Assembly: GCA_934149005.1 (NCBI GenBank) | Contig: CAKPDN010000006.1 | Coordinates: 1 to 64,000 of the forward strand | Length of the DNA: 64,000 nucleotides | DNA from: an uncultured Clostridia bacterium | Lineage (GTDB): Bacteria; Bacillota; Clostridia; TANB77; CAG-508 | Direction: 5' to 3' | In this document: positions 18,259 to 26,446 of the stretch, in pieces | Numbering within the stretch: the stretch's first letter is position 1 | How the letters are laid out: every line of letters starts with the position of its first letter | Notes under the pieces: model-generated | Told to the model about the DNA's origin: nothing | What the model saw: the letters and a program-made list of their open reading frames with translations, nothing else | Databases searched by the model: none | Program-made: the position numbers and the translations under genes

Positions 18259-19443
18259 ATGAACAAAAAAACAGTAAAAGATATTGATTTAAAAGGGAAA
18301 AAAGTATTTGTAAGATGTGACTTCAACGTACCAATGGACAAAGAACAAAAAATAACAGATAATACAAGAATAAAAGCAGCACTACCAACAATAAAATATT
18401 TACTAGAACAAAATTGTAAAATAATATTAGCTTCACATTTAGGAAGACCAAAAGGAGAAGTAAAACCGGAATTTTCATTAAAACCAGTAGCAAAAGAATT
18501 ATCAAGATTATTGAATAAAGAAGTTATTATGGCAAATGATGTAATAGGAGATGATGCTACATCTAAAGCCAAAAATTTAAAAGAAGGAGAAATATTACTT
18601 CTTGAAAATGTAAGATTTCACAGAGAAGAAACAGACAATGATCCAGAATTTGCAAAAAAATTAGCATCAATGGCAGAAATTTTTGTAAATGATGCATTTG
18701 GAGCAGCACATAGAGCACATGCATCAACAGCAGGAATAGCAGAATATATACCTGCTGTATCAGGATTTTTAATAGAAAAAGAATTAACAGTATTAGGAAA
18801 TGCAATAAACAACCCAGAAAGACCATTTATGGCAATACTTGGAGGAGCAAAAGTATCTGATAAAATTGGAGTAATTGATAGTCTATTAGACAAAGTAGAT
18901 ACATTAATGATTGGTGGAGGAATGGCATATACATTCTTTAAAGCACAAGGATATAATGTAGGAAATTCACTATGTGAAGTTGATAAAACAGGATTAGCAT
19001 TAGAAGCTATGGAAAAAGCAAAGCAAAAAGGTGTTAAATTATTATTACCAGTAGATACAAAAGTGGGAAAAGAATTTAAACCAGATACAGAAAGTAAAAC
19101 AGTTGCATGGACAGAAATACCAGATGATTGGGAAGGATTTGACATTGGAGAAAAAACAATAGAAATGTTCAAAAATGAATTACAAAGTGCAAAAACTGTA
19201 ATTTGGAATGGACCATTAGGATTATTTGAATTTGACCAATTTGCAATTGGAACAAATGAAATAGCAAAAGCCTTATCAGAATTAGATGCAACAACAATAA
19301 TAGGTGGAGGAGACTCAGGAGCAGCAGTAGAAAAAGCAGGATTGGCAGATAAAATGACACATATTTCAACAGGCGGTGGAGCATCACTAGAATTCTTAGA
19401 AGGAAAGAAATTACCTGGAATAGAATGTTTGTTGGATAAATAA
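18259..19443 (+). CDS. pgk: Phosphoglycerate kinase
   Basis: Glycolytic ATP-forming kinase. Family signatures are [50 protein letters not shown] and the C-terminal [10 protein letters not shown]...[13 protein letters not shown]. Length is 394 from the ATG at 18259, which has AGGAGG at 10 nt; the earlier in-frame ATG at 18250 is too close to the site. It heads pgk-tpiA-gpmI. A palindromic repeat begins directly at the stop codon. Confidence 0.97.
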   Translation: MNKKTVKDIDLKGKKVFVRCDFNVPMDKEQKITDNTRIKAALPTIKYLLEQNCKIILASHLGRPKGEVKPEFSLKPVAKELSRLLNKEVIMANDVIGDDATSKAKNLKEGEILLLENVRFHREETDNDPEFAKKLASMAEIFVNDAFGAAHRAHASTAGIAEYIPAVSGFLIEKELTVLGNAINNPERPFMAILGGAKVSDKIGVIDSLLDKVDTLMIGGGMAYTFFKAQGYNVGNSLCEVDKTGLALEAMEKAKQKGVKLLLPVDTKVGKEFKPDTESKTVAWTEIPDDWEGFDIGEKTIEMFKNELQSAKTVIWNGPLGLFEFDQFAIGTNEIAKALSELDATTIIGGGDSGAAVEKAGLADKMTHISTGGGASLEFLEGKKLPGIECLLDK

Positions 19444-19555
19444 TGAGACACTTGGGACGGTCTGAAAATGTCTCAATATTTTGTCGAAAAATGTATGTTA
19501 CAAAATTCGACAAAATTATGAAACAAAATAGGACTGTCCCAATTGTCTCAAAATA
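19441..19555. repeat. Paired palindromic repeats in inverted orientation (copies E and E2) between pgk and tpiA
   Basis: Copy E reads TGAGACACTTGGGACGG...TGTCTCA (19444-19475) with the tail TTTTGTCGAAAAATG. Copy E2 is its inverse: TTCGACAAAATT, then TGAAACA...GGACTGTCCCAATTGTCTCA (19519-19550). The two tails face each other, as in bacterial interspersed mosaic elements. The tpiA ribosome binding site immediately follows copy E2. Confidence 0.8.
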
Positions 19556-19565
19556 GGAGGAAAAT

Positions 19566-20324
19566 ATGAGAAAAAAAGTAATTGCAGGAAACTGGAAAAT
19601 GAATATGCTTCCAAATGAAGCCATAGATTTTATAGATAAATTAGCACCACTTGTAAAAGAAACAAATAATGAAGTAGTACTATGTGTACCATATACAGAT
19701 TTGTTTTATGCATTATTAACGGCACAAGGAACTAATATAAAAATTGGTGCACAAAATATGCATTTTGAAGAAAAAGGGGCATATACAGGAGAAGTATCTG
19801 GAAAAATGTTAAAATCAATTGGAGTGGAATATGTTATAATAGGGCACTCTGAAAGAAGACAATATTTTAATGAAACGGATGAAAATGTAAATAAAAAGGT
19901 AAAAGCAGCATTTGTCAATGAATTAAAGCCAATAGTATGTGTAGGAGAAACATTAGAGCAAAGAGAATTAAACAAAACAGAGGAAGTTATTACAAAACAA
20001 ACAGAATTAGCATTACAGGGGTTAACTCCAGAACAGGTACAAAATACAATAATAGCATATGAGCCAATATGGGCAATAGGAACAGGGAAAACAGCAAGTT
20101 CTGAACAGGCAAATGATGCAATTAAATCAATTCGTGACAAAATTTGCCAAATCTATGGACAAAATGTAGCAAACGGAGTTATAATACAATATGGTGGAAG
20201 CGTAAAATCATCAAATGCTAAAGAATTATTTGAAATGTCAGATATAGATGGAGGCTTGGTTGGAGGAGCAAGTTTAAAGCAAGATGAATTTGCAAAAATA
20301 GTCAATTATAATTTACACAAATAA
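19566..20324 (+). CDS. tpiA: Triose-phosphate isomerase
   Basis: TIM-barrel enzyme interconverting DHAP and GAP. Catalytic residues are visible in GNWKMN (Lys11), IIGHSERR (His ~95) and AYEPIWAIGTG (Glu ~165), and the phosphate-binding loops YGGSVK and GGLVGGASL are present. Length 252 is standard. AGGAGG is at 6 nt. Separated from pgk only by the repeat pair, so the two are probably co-transcribed. Confidence 0.97.
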   Translation: MRKKVIAGNWKMNMLPNEAIDFIDKLAPLVKETNNEVVLCVPYTDLFYALLTAQGTNIKIGAQNMHFEEKGAYTGEVSGKMLKSIGVEYVIIGHSERRQYFNETDENVNKKVKAAFVNELKPIVCVGETLEQRELNKTEEVITKQTELALQGLTPEQVQNTIIAYEPIWAIGTGKTASSEQANDAIKSIRDKICQIYGQNVANGVIIQYGGSVKSSNAKELFEMSDIDGGLVGGASLKQDEFAKIVNYNLHK

Positions 20325-20394
20325 TTTACCAAGCTATTTTTTGTTATGCTTATTATAATTAAAAAATATATAAAACAAAAGGAAGGTATGAACA

Positions 20395-21933
20395 ATGGAA
20401 AACAAAGTAACAATGCTAATGATATTAGATGGATTTGGAGATAACAAAAACAAAGATGGAAATGCAATAAAATTAGCCAATACACCTAATATTGATAAAC
20501 TAATGAAAAAATATCCTAGTACAGACATATTTACAAGTGGACTACATGTAGGATTACCAGAAGGACAAATGGGAAATTCAGAAGTAGGACATACAAACAT
20601 AGGAGCAGGGAGAATAGTATATCAAGAATTGACAAGAATAACAAAATCTATAGAAGATGGTGACTTTTTCAGTAATCCAGAATTTATAGCAGCAATAGAA
20701 AATTGTAAGAAAAATAATTCAAAATTGCATATTTTAGGGTTAGTATCAGATGGTGGAGTACATAGTCATATAAGACATTTATATGGATTATTAGAAATGG
20801 CAAAAAGGAGAGACTTTGAAGATGTATATGTACATTGTTTCTTAGATGGGAGAGATACACCGCCAGCTTCAGCTGAAAGCTATATAGCTCAATTAAAAGA
20901 AAAAATGCAAAAAAAAGGAGTTGGAAAAATAGCAACACTTTCAGGAAGATTCTATGCAATGGACAGAGATAAAAGATGGGAAAGAGTTCAAAAATGTTAT
21001 AATTCATTAGTAAATGGAGAAGGAATAAAATCAGGAGATGCAATAAAAGCAATAGAAGATTCATATCAAAAAGAAGTATTTGATGAATTTGTAGAGCCAA
21101 CAGTAATATGTAATGGAAATGATCCTATTGCGAAAATAGAAGAAAATGATTCTGTAATATTCTTCAATTTTAGACCTGATAGAGCAAGAGAAATAACAAG
21201 AGCTCTAGTGGATCCAGAATTTGATGGATTTGAAACAAAGAAAATGGATTTATATTATGTATGTTTTACAAATTATGATGAAACAATGCCAAATGTTCAT
21301 GTAGCATTCAAAAAAGAAAGATTAAACAACACATTTGGAGAAGTAGTAGCTAATCATAATTTAAAACAATTAAGAATAGCAGAAACTGAAAAATATGCAC
21401 ATGTAACATTCTTCTTTAATGGAGGAGAAGAAAAACAATATAAAGGAGAAGATAGAATATTAATACCATCTCCAAAAGTAGAAACATATGATATGAAACC
21501 AGAAATGAGTGCATATGAAGTAACAGACAAAGTATGTGAAGCATTAGAAAGTGATAAATATGATGTGGTAATATTAAATTATGCAAATACAGATATGGTA
21601 GGACATACAGGAAGTTTACAAGCTGCAATAAAAGCAGTAGAAACAGTAGATGAATGTGTAGGAAGAGTTGCAAAAATTATAGAAGAAAAAAAGGGGAATT
21701 TAATAATAACAGCAGATCATGGAAATGCGGAACAAATGATAGATTATAAAACAGGGGAACCACATACAGCACATACAACAAACCCAGTGCCAATAATATT
21801 AGTAACAGATAATAAAGATTACAAATTAAAAGAAAATGGAAAATTAGCAGATTTAGCACCAACAATGCTTGACTTAATGGGCATAGAAAAACCTGAAGAA
21901 ATGACAGGAGAAAGTTTATTAGTCAAAGAATAG
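20395..21933 (+). CDS. gpmI: 2,3-bisphosphoglycerate-independent phosphoglycerate mutase
   Basis: Mn-dependent i[11 protein letters not shown] near the N terminus supplies a metal-binding Asp, and the nucleophile Ser62 lies in [10 protein letters not shown]. Further metal-site motifs are [23 protein letters not shown] and ADHGNAEQM. Length 512 matches the family. Third gene of pgk-tpiA-gpmI. It is followed after 8 bases by an immunity-like gene, which is therefore probably on the same transcript. Confidence 0.97.
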   Translation: MENKVTMLMILDGFGDNKNKDGNAIKLANTPNIDKLMKKYPSTDIFTSGLHVGLPEGQMGNSEVGHTNIGAGRIVYQELTRITKSIEDGDFFSNPEFIAAIENCKKNNSKLHILGLVSDGGVHSHIRHLYGLLEMAKRRDFEDVYVHCFLDGRDTPPASAESYIAQLKEKMQKKGVGKIATLSGRFYAMDRDKRWERVQKCYNSLVNGEGIKSGDAIKAIEDSYQKEVFDEFVEPTVICNGNDPIAKIEENDSVIFFNFRPDRAREITRALVDPEFDGFETKKMDLYYVCFTNYDETMPNVHVAFKKERLNNTFGEVVANHNLKQLRIAETEKYAHVTFFFNGGEEKQYKGEDRILIPSPKVETYDMKPEMSAYEVTDKVCEALESDKYDVVILNYANTDMVGHTGSLQAAIKAVETVDECVGRVAKIIEEKKGNLIITADHGNAEQMIDYKTGEPHTAHTTNPVPIILVTDNKDYKLKENGKLADLAPTMLDLMGIEKPEEMTGESLLVKE

Positions 21934-21941
21934 GGGTAAAT

Positions 21942-22625
21942 ATGTTAAAACATACTAAGAAAATAAAAGAGATGTATGAAGATATTCAAAGAAGAATATT
22001 TTATATGATACCAGAAAAATGGGATAAAATGTATTTATATGCTTCAGTATCTGACTTGATAGATGGACATAAAACAGGGGAATTATTCTTTTATTATATT
22101 CCAAAAGGAATATTTAAGAAAAAACCTGTTAATGTCTATGAAATATCACAAAAATTTAATTTAGATGAAAAAGAATATCTAAAACTAGTGAATATCTTGT
22201 ATCAGAAAATCGTGGAATTGAGGGAAGAATTCAAAAAAATAGAAATTGTATCAACATGGACAAATTTAACAATAATAATAGAAGGCATAAAATTTAAAGT
22301 AGAATATGATTATGAAGACTTAAATAAATCAAAATTTTCAAGCTATGAAAGACATATAATATGGAGATATAATTATTTAGGAATTAAACCTGAACAGTTA
22401 AATAAAAAAGAAAAAGAAATACTAGAAAGATATTTATTAGGAGATAAAGTGATAAGAAGACGAGAAAGATATGAACAAGGTATATACATAAAAAATATTA
22501 AAAATATAGTTGATTATGACACTGAAAATTATGAAAGTGAACAAAATATTGAGTATGTTGCAACAAGAGATGAAAAAGCAAAAAATCAAATTATAATATC
22601 TGAAGAAAACAGATTGAAAAAATAA
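21942..22625 (+). CDS. YezG/DUF600-type immunity protein (orphan)
   Basis: A 227-residue soluble protein. The N-terminal pattern KIKEMYEDIQRRIFYMIPEKWDKMYLYASV...GELFFYY and the later WRYNYLGIKPEQ...KEILERYL match my recollection of the TIGR01741/DUF600 family. That family contains YezG, the antitoxin of the LXG-type nuclease toxin YeeF/YezG. The C-terminal ~50 residues are an extra charged tail. Immunity genes of this family normally sit in tandem arrays beside toxin genes; none is seen here. It begins 8 bases after gpmI. Confidence 0.65.
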   Translation: MLKHTKKIKEMYEDIQRRIFYMIPEKWDKMYLYASVSDLIDGHKTGELFFYYIPKGIFKKKPVNVYEISQKFNLDEKEYLKLVNILYQKIVELREEFKKIEIVSTWTNLTIIIEGIKFKVEYDYEDLNKSKFSSYERHIIWRYNYLGIKPEQLNKKEKEILERYLLGDKVIRRRERYEQGIYIKNIKNIVDYDTENYESEQNIEYVATRDEKAKNQIIISEENRLKK

Positions 22626-22745
22626 AAAAATAGGTATTAATTTTTAGAGTATACTTGTTGGAAAGATTATTATCAAATGTTTATTTCACAAGTAATTATA
22701 TTCTAATATGCAAATAAAACAAAGTATAGAAGGGAGCAAAAAAAG

Positions 22746-23438
22746 ATGATTTATTCAAAAGAATTAGAAGGAATGTGTACAGTAGCAAAAGGGGTAAACC
22801 ATGGACCAGCACCAATTCCAGAAGAAGGAAAATGGGTTAAAGCAAAAGAAATAAAAGATATTTCAGGATTAACACATGGTATTGGATGGTGTGCACCACA
22901 ACAAGGAGCATGCAAATTAACATTAAATGTTAAAGATGGTATAATCCAAGAAGCATTAATAGAAACAGTTGGATGTTCAGGAATGACACACTCAGCTGCA
23001 ATGGCAGGAGAAATTTTAACAGGAAAAACAATATTAGAAGCATTAAACACAGATTTAGTATGTGATGCTATAAATACTGCTATGAGAGAATTATTCTTAC
23101 AAATAGTATATGGAAGAACACAAACAGCATTTTCAGAAGGAGGGCTTCCAGTAGGAGCTGGACTTGAAGATTTAGGAAAAGGACATACAAGCCAAGTTGG
23201 AACAATTTATTCTAGTTCATTAAAAGGACCAAGATACTTGAATTTAGCAGAAGGATACATAGTTGAATTAGGATTAGATAAAGATGATCAAATTATTGGT
23301 TATAAATATGTTCATTTAGGAAAAATGATGGATAATATTAAAAAAGGAATTGATCCAACAGAAGCAATAGAAAAAGCTTCTGGCACATATGGAAGATTTG
23401 ATGAAGCTGTTAAAAAAATAGATCCAAGAGAGGCATAA
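22746..23438 (+). CDS. Iron-sulfur scaffold-like protein, partner of GGGtGRT protein
   Basis: A 230-residue protein with NifU/IscU-N-like features: GIGWCAPQQGACKL, IETVGCSGMTHSAAMAGEILTGK, and further conserved segments. Cysteines are well placed for a cluster (CAPQQGAC, GCSG). The family recurs in clostridia next to the GGGtGRT protein found two genes downstream. The function is not established; an Fe-S scaffold or carrier role is inferred from the fold. It is tightly linked (2 bases) to the next gene. Confidence 0.7.
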   Translation: MIYSKELEGMCTVAKGVNHGPAPIPEEGKWVKAKEIKDISGLTHGIGWCAPQQGACKLTLNVKDGIIQEALIETVGCSGMTHSAAMAGEILTGKTILEALNTDLVCDAINTAMRELFLQIVYGRTQTAFSEGGLPVGAGLEDLGKGHTSQVGTIYSSSLKGPRYLNLAEGYIVELGLDKDDQIIGYKYVHLGKMMDNIKKGIDPTEAIEKASGTYGRFDEAVKKIDPREA

Positions 23439-23440
23439 TT

Positions 23441-23857
23441 ATGAAGATTTATTTTTCAGGTTCAATATATGGTGGTAGGCAAAAATTAGATACATATAAA
23501 AAATTAATAAATGAATTAAAAAAATATGGTGAAGTTTTAAATGAAGAGGTTGCTAGTGATGATGTTATAATCAATGAAAAAGATGTACCAGATAATCAAA
23601 TATTTGAAAATTTGGAGCAAGAACTAAATGAAACAGATATAATTTTTGCTGAATTTACAGTACCATCATTAGGAGTAGGATATGAAATAGGATATGCAGA
23701 TAGTCATAATAAAAGAATAATTGGCATTTATGATAAAAATGTAGTTCCTAAAATAACTACTATGTTAAGAGGTAATAAAAGGTTAAAAATTATTCCATAT
23801 ACAGACATAAATTATATAATAAGTAATTTGGATAATATATTAAAGGAGGAAAATTAA
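23441..23857 (+). CDS. Nucleoside 2-deoxyribosyltransferase-like protein (DNPH1/RCL type)
   Basis: A 138-residue protein with the N-terminal MKIYFSGSIYGG, a substrate loop in which Glu and Asp precede IIFAEFTVPSLGVGYEIGYA, and the C-terminal TDINYIISNL. This pattern resembles 2'-deoxynucleoside 5'-monophosphate N-hydrolases and nucleoside deoxyribosyltransferases; the Glu of VGYEIGYA would be catalytic. It lies between the scaffold-like gene and the GGGtGRT gene with no gaps, so it is probably functionally coupled to them. Confidence 0.75.
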   Translation: MKIYFSGSIYGGRQKLDTYKKLINELKKYGEVLNEEVASDDVIINEKDVPDNQIFENLEQELNETDIIFAEFTVPSLGVGYEIGYADSHNKRIIGIYDKNVVPKITTMLRGNKRLKIIPYTDINYIISNLDNILKEEN

Positions 23858-24859
23858 ATGGCAGTAACATTCGAAAGTTATGAAAGAAGAATAGACCAAA
23901 TAAAACCAGTAATGGAAAAATACGGAATAAAAGATTTTGAGGATGCATTGAAAATATGCACAGATAAAGGATTTAATCCATATGAAATAGTAAAAGGAGT
24001 ACAACCAATATGTTTTGAAAATGCTGCTTGGGCATATACATTAGGAGCAGCAATAGCAATTAAAAAAGGATGTACAAAAGCGGCAGAAGCAGCAAAAGCA
24101 ATAGGTGAAGGATTACAAGCATTTTGTATTCCAGGTTCAGTTGCAGATGACAGAAAAGTTGGATTAGGACATGGAAACTTAGCATCAATGTTATTATCAG
24201 AAGAAACAAAATGTTTTGCATTTTTGGCAGGACATGAAAGTTTTGCAGCAGCTGAAGGGGCTATTGGTATAGCAAAATCAGCAAATAAAGTTAGAAAAGA
24301 ACCATTAAGAGTTATCTTAAATGGACTTGGAAAAGATGCAGCACAAGTAATATCAAGAATAAATGGATTTACATATGTAAAAACGGATTTTGACTTCTTT
24401 ACAGGAAAAGTAAACATAGTAGAAGAAATCAAATATTCAGAAGGTGAAAGAAGCCAAGTTAGATGTTATGGTGCAAATGATGTTAGAGAAGGTGTAGCAA
24501 TTATGTGGATGGAAGATGTTGATGTATCTATTACAGGTAACTCAACAAATCCAACAAGATTCCAACATCCAGTAGCAGGAACATATAAAAAAGAAAGAAT
24601 AGAAGCAGGTAAAAAATATTTTTCAGTTGCTTCAGGTGGAGGAACAGGTAGAACATTGCATCCAGACAATATGGCAGCAGGACCAGCTTCTTATGGTATG
24701 ACAGATACTATGGGAAGAATGCACTCAGATGCTCAATTTGCTGGAAGTTCTTCAGTACCAGCTCATGTTGAAATGATGGGATTAATTGGTATGGGAAATA
24801 ACCCTATGGTTGGTGCTTCAGTTGCAGTAGCTGTTGCGGTAGAAGAGGCTATGAAATAG
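23858..24859 (+). CDS. GGGtGRT family protein
   Basis: A 333-residue protein named for the motif SGGGTGRTLHPDNMAAGP (about residues 265-282). Other conserved blocks are QPICFENAAWAYTLGAAIAI, FLAGHESFAAAEGAIG and NGLGKDAAQVISRI. The biochemical function is unknown. Conserved pairing with the NifU-like gene suggests a joint role. The start directly abuts the previous stop, with AAGGAGG inside the preceding gene. Confidence 0.85.
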   Translation: MAVTFESYERRIDQIKPVMEKYGIKDFEDALKICTDKGFNPYEIVKGVQPICFENAAWAYTLGAAIAIKKGCTKAAEAAKAIGEGLQAFCIPGSVADDRKVGLGHGNLASMLLSEETKCFAFLAGHESFAAAEGAIGIAKSANKVRKEPLRVILNGLGKDAAQVISRINGFTYVKTDFDFFTGKVNIVEEIKYSEGERSQVRCYGANDVREGVAIMWMEDVDVSITGNSTNPTRFQHPVAGTYKKERIEAGKKYFSVASGGGTGRTLHPDNMAAGPASYGMTDTMGRMHSDAQFAGSSSVPAHVEMMGLIGMGNNPMVGASVAVAVAVEEAMK

Positions 24860-24863
24860 ATTT

Positions 24864-24892
24864 TTGACAAGTAATAAATATCATGCTATAAT
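24864..24892 (+). promoter_or_regulatory. Consensus sigma-A promoter
   Basis: Perfect TTGACA (24864-24869), 17-nt spacer, perfect TATAAT (24887-24892), 58 bases before the 108-aa gene. Confidence 0.85.
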
Positions 24893-24949
24893 GATATAGT
24901 TCATAGTTAATATAGTAATTCAAGCTAGACATAAAAGGAGGTCATATGT

Positions 24950-25276
24950 ATGAATGATTTTGGCAAGGCATTTGATGAGGCATTTAATGATGCGTTCAAA
25001 AAGCGGGAAGAAGTCGATAAGACGGCTAGAGAAAAGGCAAAAAAAATAATCTGTAAAGCCATATCTGAATTCGGAAAGTTGGGCATTGACTCTGTTCTTT
25101 TTGAACTAGAGGATGAAAAAATTATTGTTAATCATTACATCGCGGAAGAAAGTGGTGAAGTTGACTATATTTTTAATCTGATTAAAGAGATAATGTCAAA
25201 TGATAATACAATCAAAAAGAGAGCTGATGTCGAAGTAGATACGTATAAGATTCGTATGAAAGTTAAGAAAAATTAA
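24950..25276 (+). CDS. Small hypothetical protein in a self-contained cassette
   Basis: Not recognised. A 108-residue charged soluble protein (FGKAFDEAFNDAFKKREEVD at the N terminus, KIRMKVKKN at the end) with an alpha-then-beta pattern. It has a perfect promoter, an AGGAGG site and a strong terminator, so it is monocistronic. Codons such as CGG, GCG, GTC and GAC are more frequent than in neighbouring housekeeping genes, which use almost only A/T-ending codons; recent acquisition is possible. Confidence 0.7.
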   Translation: MNDFGKAFDEAFNDAFKKREEVDKTAREKAKKIICKAISEFGKLGIDSVLFELEDEKIIVNHYIAEESGEVDYIFNLIKEIMSNDNTIKKRADVEVDTYKIRMKVKKN

Positions 25277-25290
25277 GCTTGAATGCAAAG

Positions 25291-25320
25291 CACGTAGGAG
25301 TTAATTCCTACGTGTTTTTT
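25291..25320 (+). terminator. Strong intrinsic terminator
   Basis: CACGTAGGA (25291-25299) pairs with TCCTACGTG (25306-25314), followed by T6. Confidence 0.9.
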
Positions 25321-25428
25321 AAGTTGCTTTTGATATATTAAATGAAGTACTTTAGAGAGAATCCTTATGTTATTATAAAATAAGGAAAATTAAAGTTATC
25401 AATAAAAAGCAAATGAGAGTTTGAAAGT

Positions 25429-25458
25429 GGAGTAGAAATTTTCTACTCCTTATTTTTT
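25429..25458 (+). terminator. Orphan terminator; end of a possible small RNA
   Basis: GGAGTAGAA (25429-25437) pairs with TTCTACTCC (25441-25449), followed by TTATTTTTT. No coding gene lies between this terminator and the one at 25291. The 25321-25428 interval holds CCTTAT...ATAAGG (about 25362-25386) and could encode a short RNA. Confidence 0.75.
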
Positions 25459-25499
25459 AAATAAGCGAACAAAAATTTTTATTTTTTTATAAAAAAGTA

Positions 25500-25528
25500 T
25501 TGACAAAATAAAAAAATAGATATAAAAT
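25500..25528 (+). promoter_or_regulatory. Predicted promoter of the metallopeptidase-like gene
   Basis: TTGACA (25500-25505), 17-nt spacer, TAAAAT (25523-25528). Confidence 0.65.
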
Positions 25529-25587
25529 AAGAACAACAAAAACGAACAAGAATTTGCAAAACATAAATTTGTAAGGAGTGATATAAA

Positions 25588-26112
25588 ATGAAAATAATGA
25601 CAAAGAAAATTAACCTAAAAATAACAATAGAAGAAACAGCAGAAAGACACCCAGTGCCTGTATTAGGAACAGATTATAAAGTTAAAATAATATACAAAAA
25701 TATCAAATTTGCTGAACTAAATGTAGAAGATAAAATTATAAAAATATCACTACCAAACAAATACAAAAAAGTAAACAATGAAAAAATACTAGATTTAGCA
25801 ATTGATAAAATGTATGAGCAAATTGCAAAAGTGGAAATTGAAAGAGCAATGGAAAAAACAAGAATATTATTAGGATTTGCACCAGAAGATTACGAAGTAA
25901 AAAAAATAAAAAATGCATTAGGAAAGTGTGAAGATAAAAAAATAATAATTAATCCAGAAATAGTGAAATATAACAGAAGTGTAATTGATTATATAGTATT
26001 ACACCAATACTGCCATTTAAGATATAAAACACATTCAAAAGGTTTTATGAATATGCTAAAAAAATATGAACCAAACTTTGAAAAATATGAACAATTAATT
26101 TTTAATAAATAA
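25588..26112 (+). CDS. YgjP/M48-like metallopeptidase-fold protein with HQxxH instead of HExxH
   Basis: A 174-residue protein of the YgjP-like (DUF45) minigluzincin type. The C-terminal motif IVLHQYCHLRYKTHSKGF has the two zinc-ligand His residues (139 and 143) and the downstream His149. The general base Glu is replaced by Gln140, so peptidase activity is doubtful; zinc binding may persist. Length and overall layout fit the family. It is monocistronic with its own promoter. The function of YgjP-type proteins is poorly known. Confidence 0.75.
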   Translation: MKIMTKKINLKITIEETAERHPVPVLGTDYKVKIIYKNIKFAELNVEDKIIKISLPNKYKKVNNEKILDLAIDKMYEQIAKVEIERAMEKTRILLGFAPEDYEVKKIKNALGKCEDKKIIINPEIVKYNRSVIDYIVLHQYCHLRYKTHSKGFMNMLKKYEPNFEKYEQLIFNK

Positions 26113-26141
26113 TTTAATGGTAGTAAGGTATAGATATATAA

Positions 26142-26324
26142 TTTAGAGAATCAGAATTTCTATCAATTTTAGGTCAAAGTGGATGTGGAAAAACGATACT
26201 GTTAAATAAAACAGGACTTATTAGAATAGGAATTACTGTATTATTAACAGTCCCAATTAATGGTTTGATTCCAGCTAAAATTGCTAGTAAAAAAGATCCT
26301 GTAATCGCTTTAAGGACTGAATAG
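26142..26324 (+). pseudogene. Remnant of a MacB/FtsX-type ABC transporter (ATPase start fused to permease end)
   Basis: One open frame without a start codon reads FRESEFLSILGQSGCGKTIL and then GLIRIGITVLLTVPINGLIP...VIALRTE before a stop. The first part is the Walker A region of an ABC ATPase. The second matches the extreme C terminus of an FtsX/MacB permease (last membrane segment, then PxxALRxE). An in-frame TAA immediately precedes it. The simplest reading is an internal deletion that fused the two ends of a former ATPase-permease pair. Confidence 0.75.
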
Positions 26325-26336
26325 GAATAGAAAAAT

Positions 26337-26398
26337 AAAATGTTTGTTAACCTTGACAAACATTTTATTTTATATTATAATGTTAACCATAGTTAACA
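26337..26398 (+). promoter_or_regulatory. Promoter and operator of the DtxR-fold regulator / suf region
   Basis: TTGACA (26353-26358), 17-nt spacer, TATAAT (26376-26381). TGTTAAC-cata-GTTAACA (26381-26398) is a palindrome at the start site. A second 11-bp inverted repeat, AAAATGTTTGT (26337-26347) with ACAAACATTTT (26356-26366), straddles the -35 box. Both are good candidate sites for autoregulation. Confidence 0.75.
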
Positions 26399-26446
26399 TA
26401 GGAAAAATAAAAATTATAAATAATAGAAAATATTAGGAGAAGTGAT

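Noticed and set aside
18618..19451. 277-codon minus-strand frame opposite pgk
   Set aside because: Shadow of pgk in an A/T-ending-codon gene; low-complexity Ser/Pro/Asn composition and no conserved domain.
26174..26359. 61-codon minus-strand frame resembling a hydrophobic protein
   Set aside because: It is the antisense of the ABC transporter remnant, which has a clear protein signature on the plus strand.
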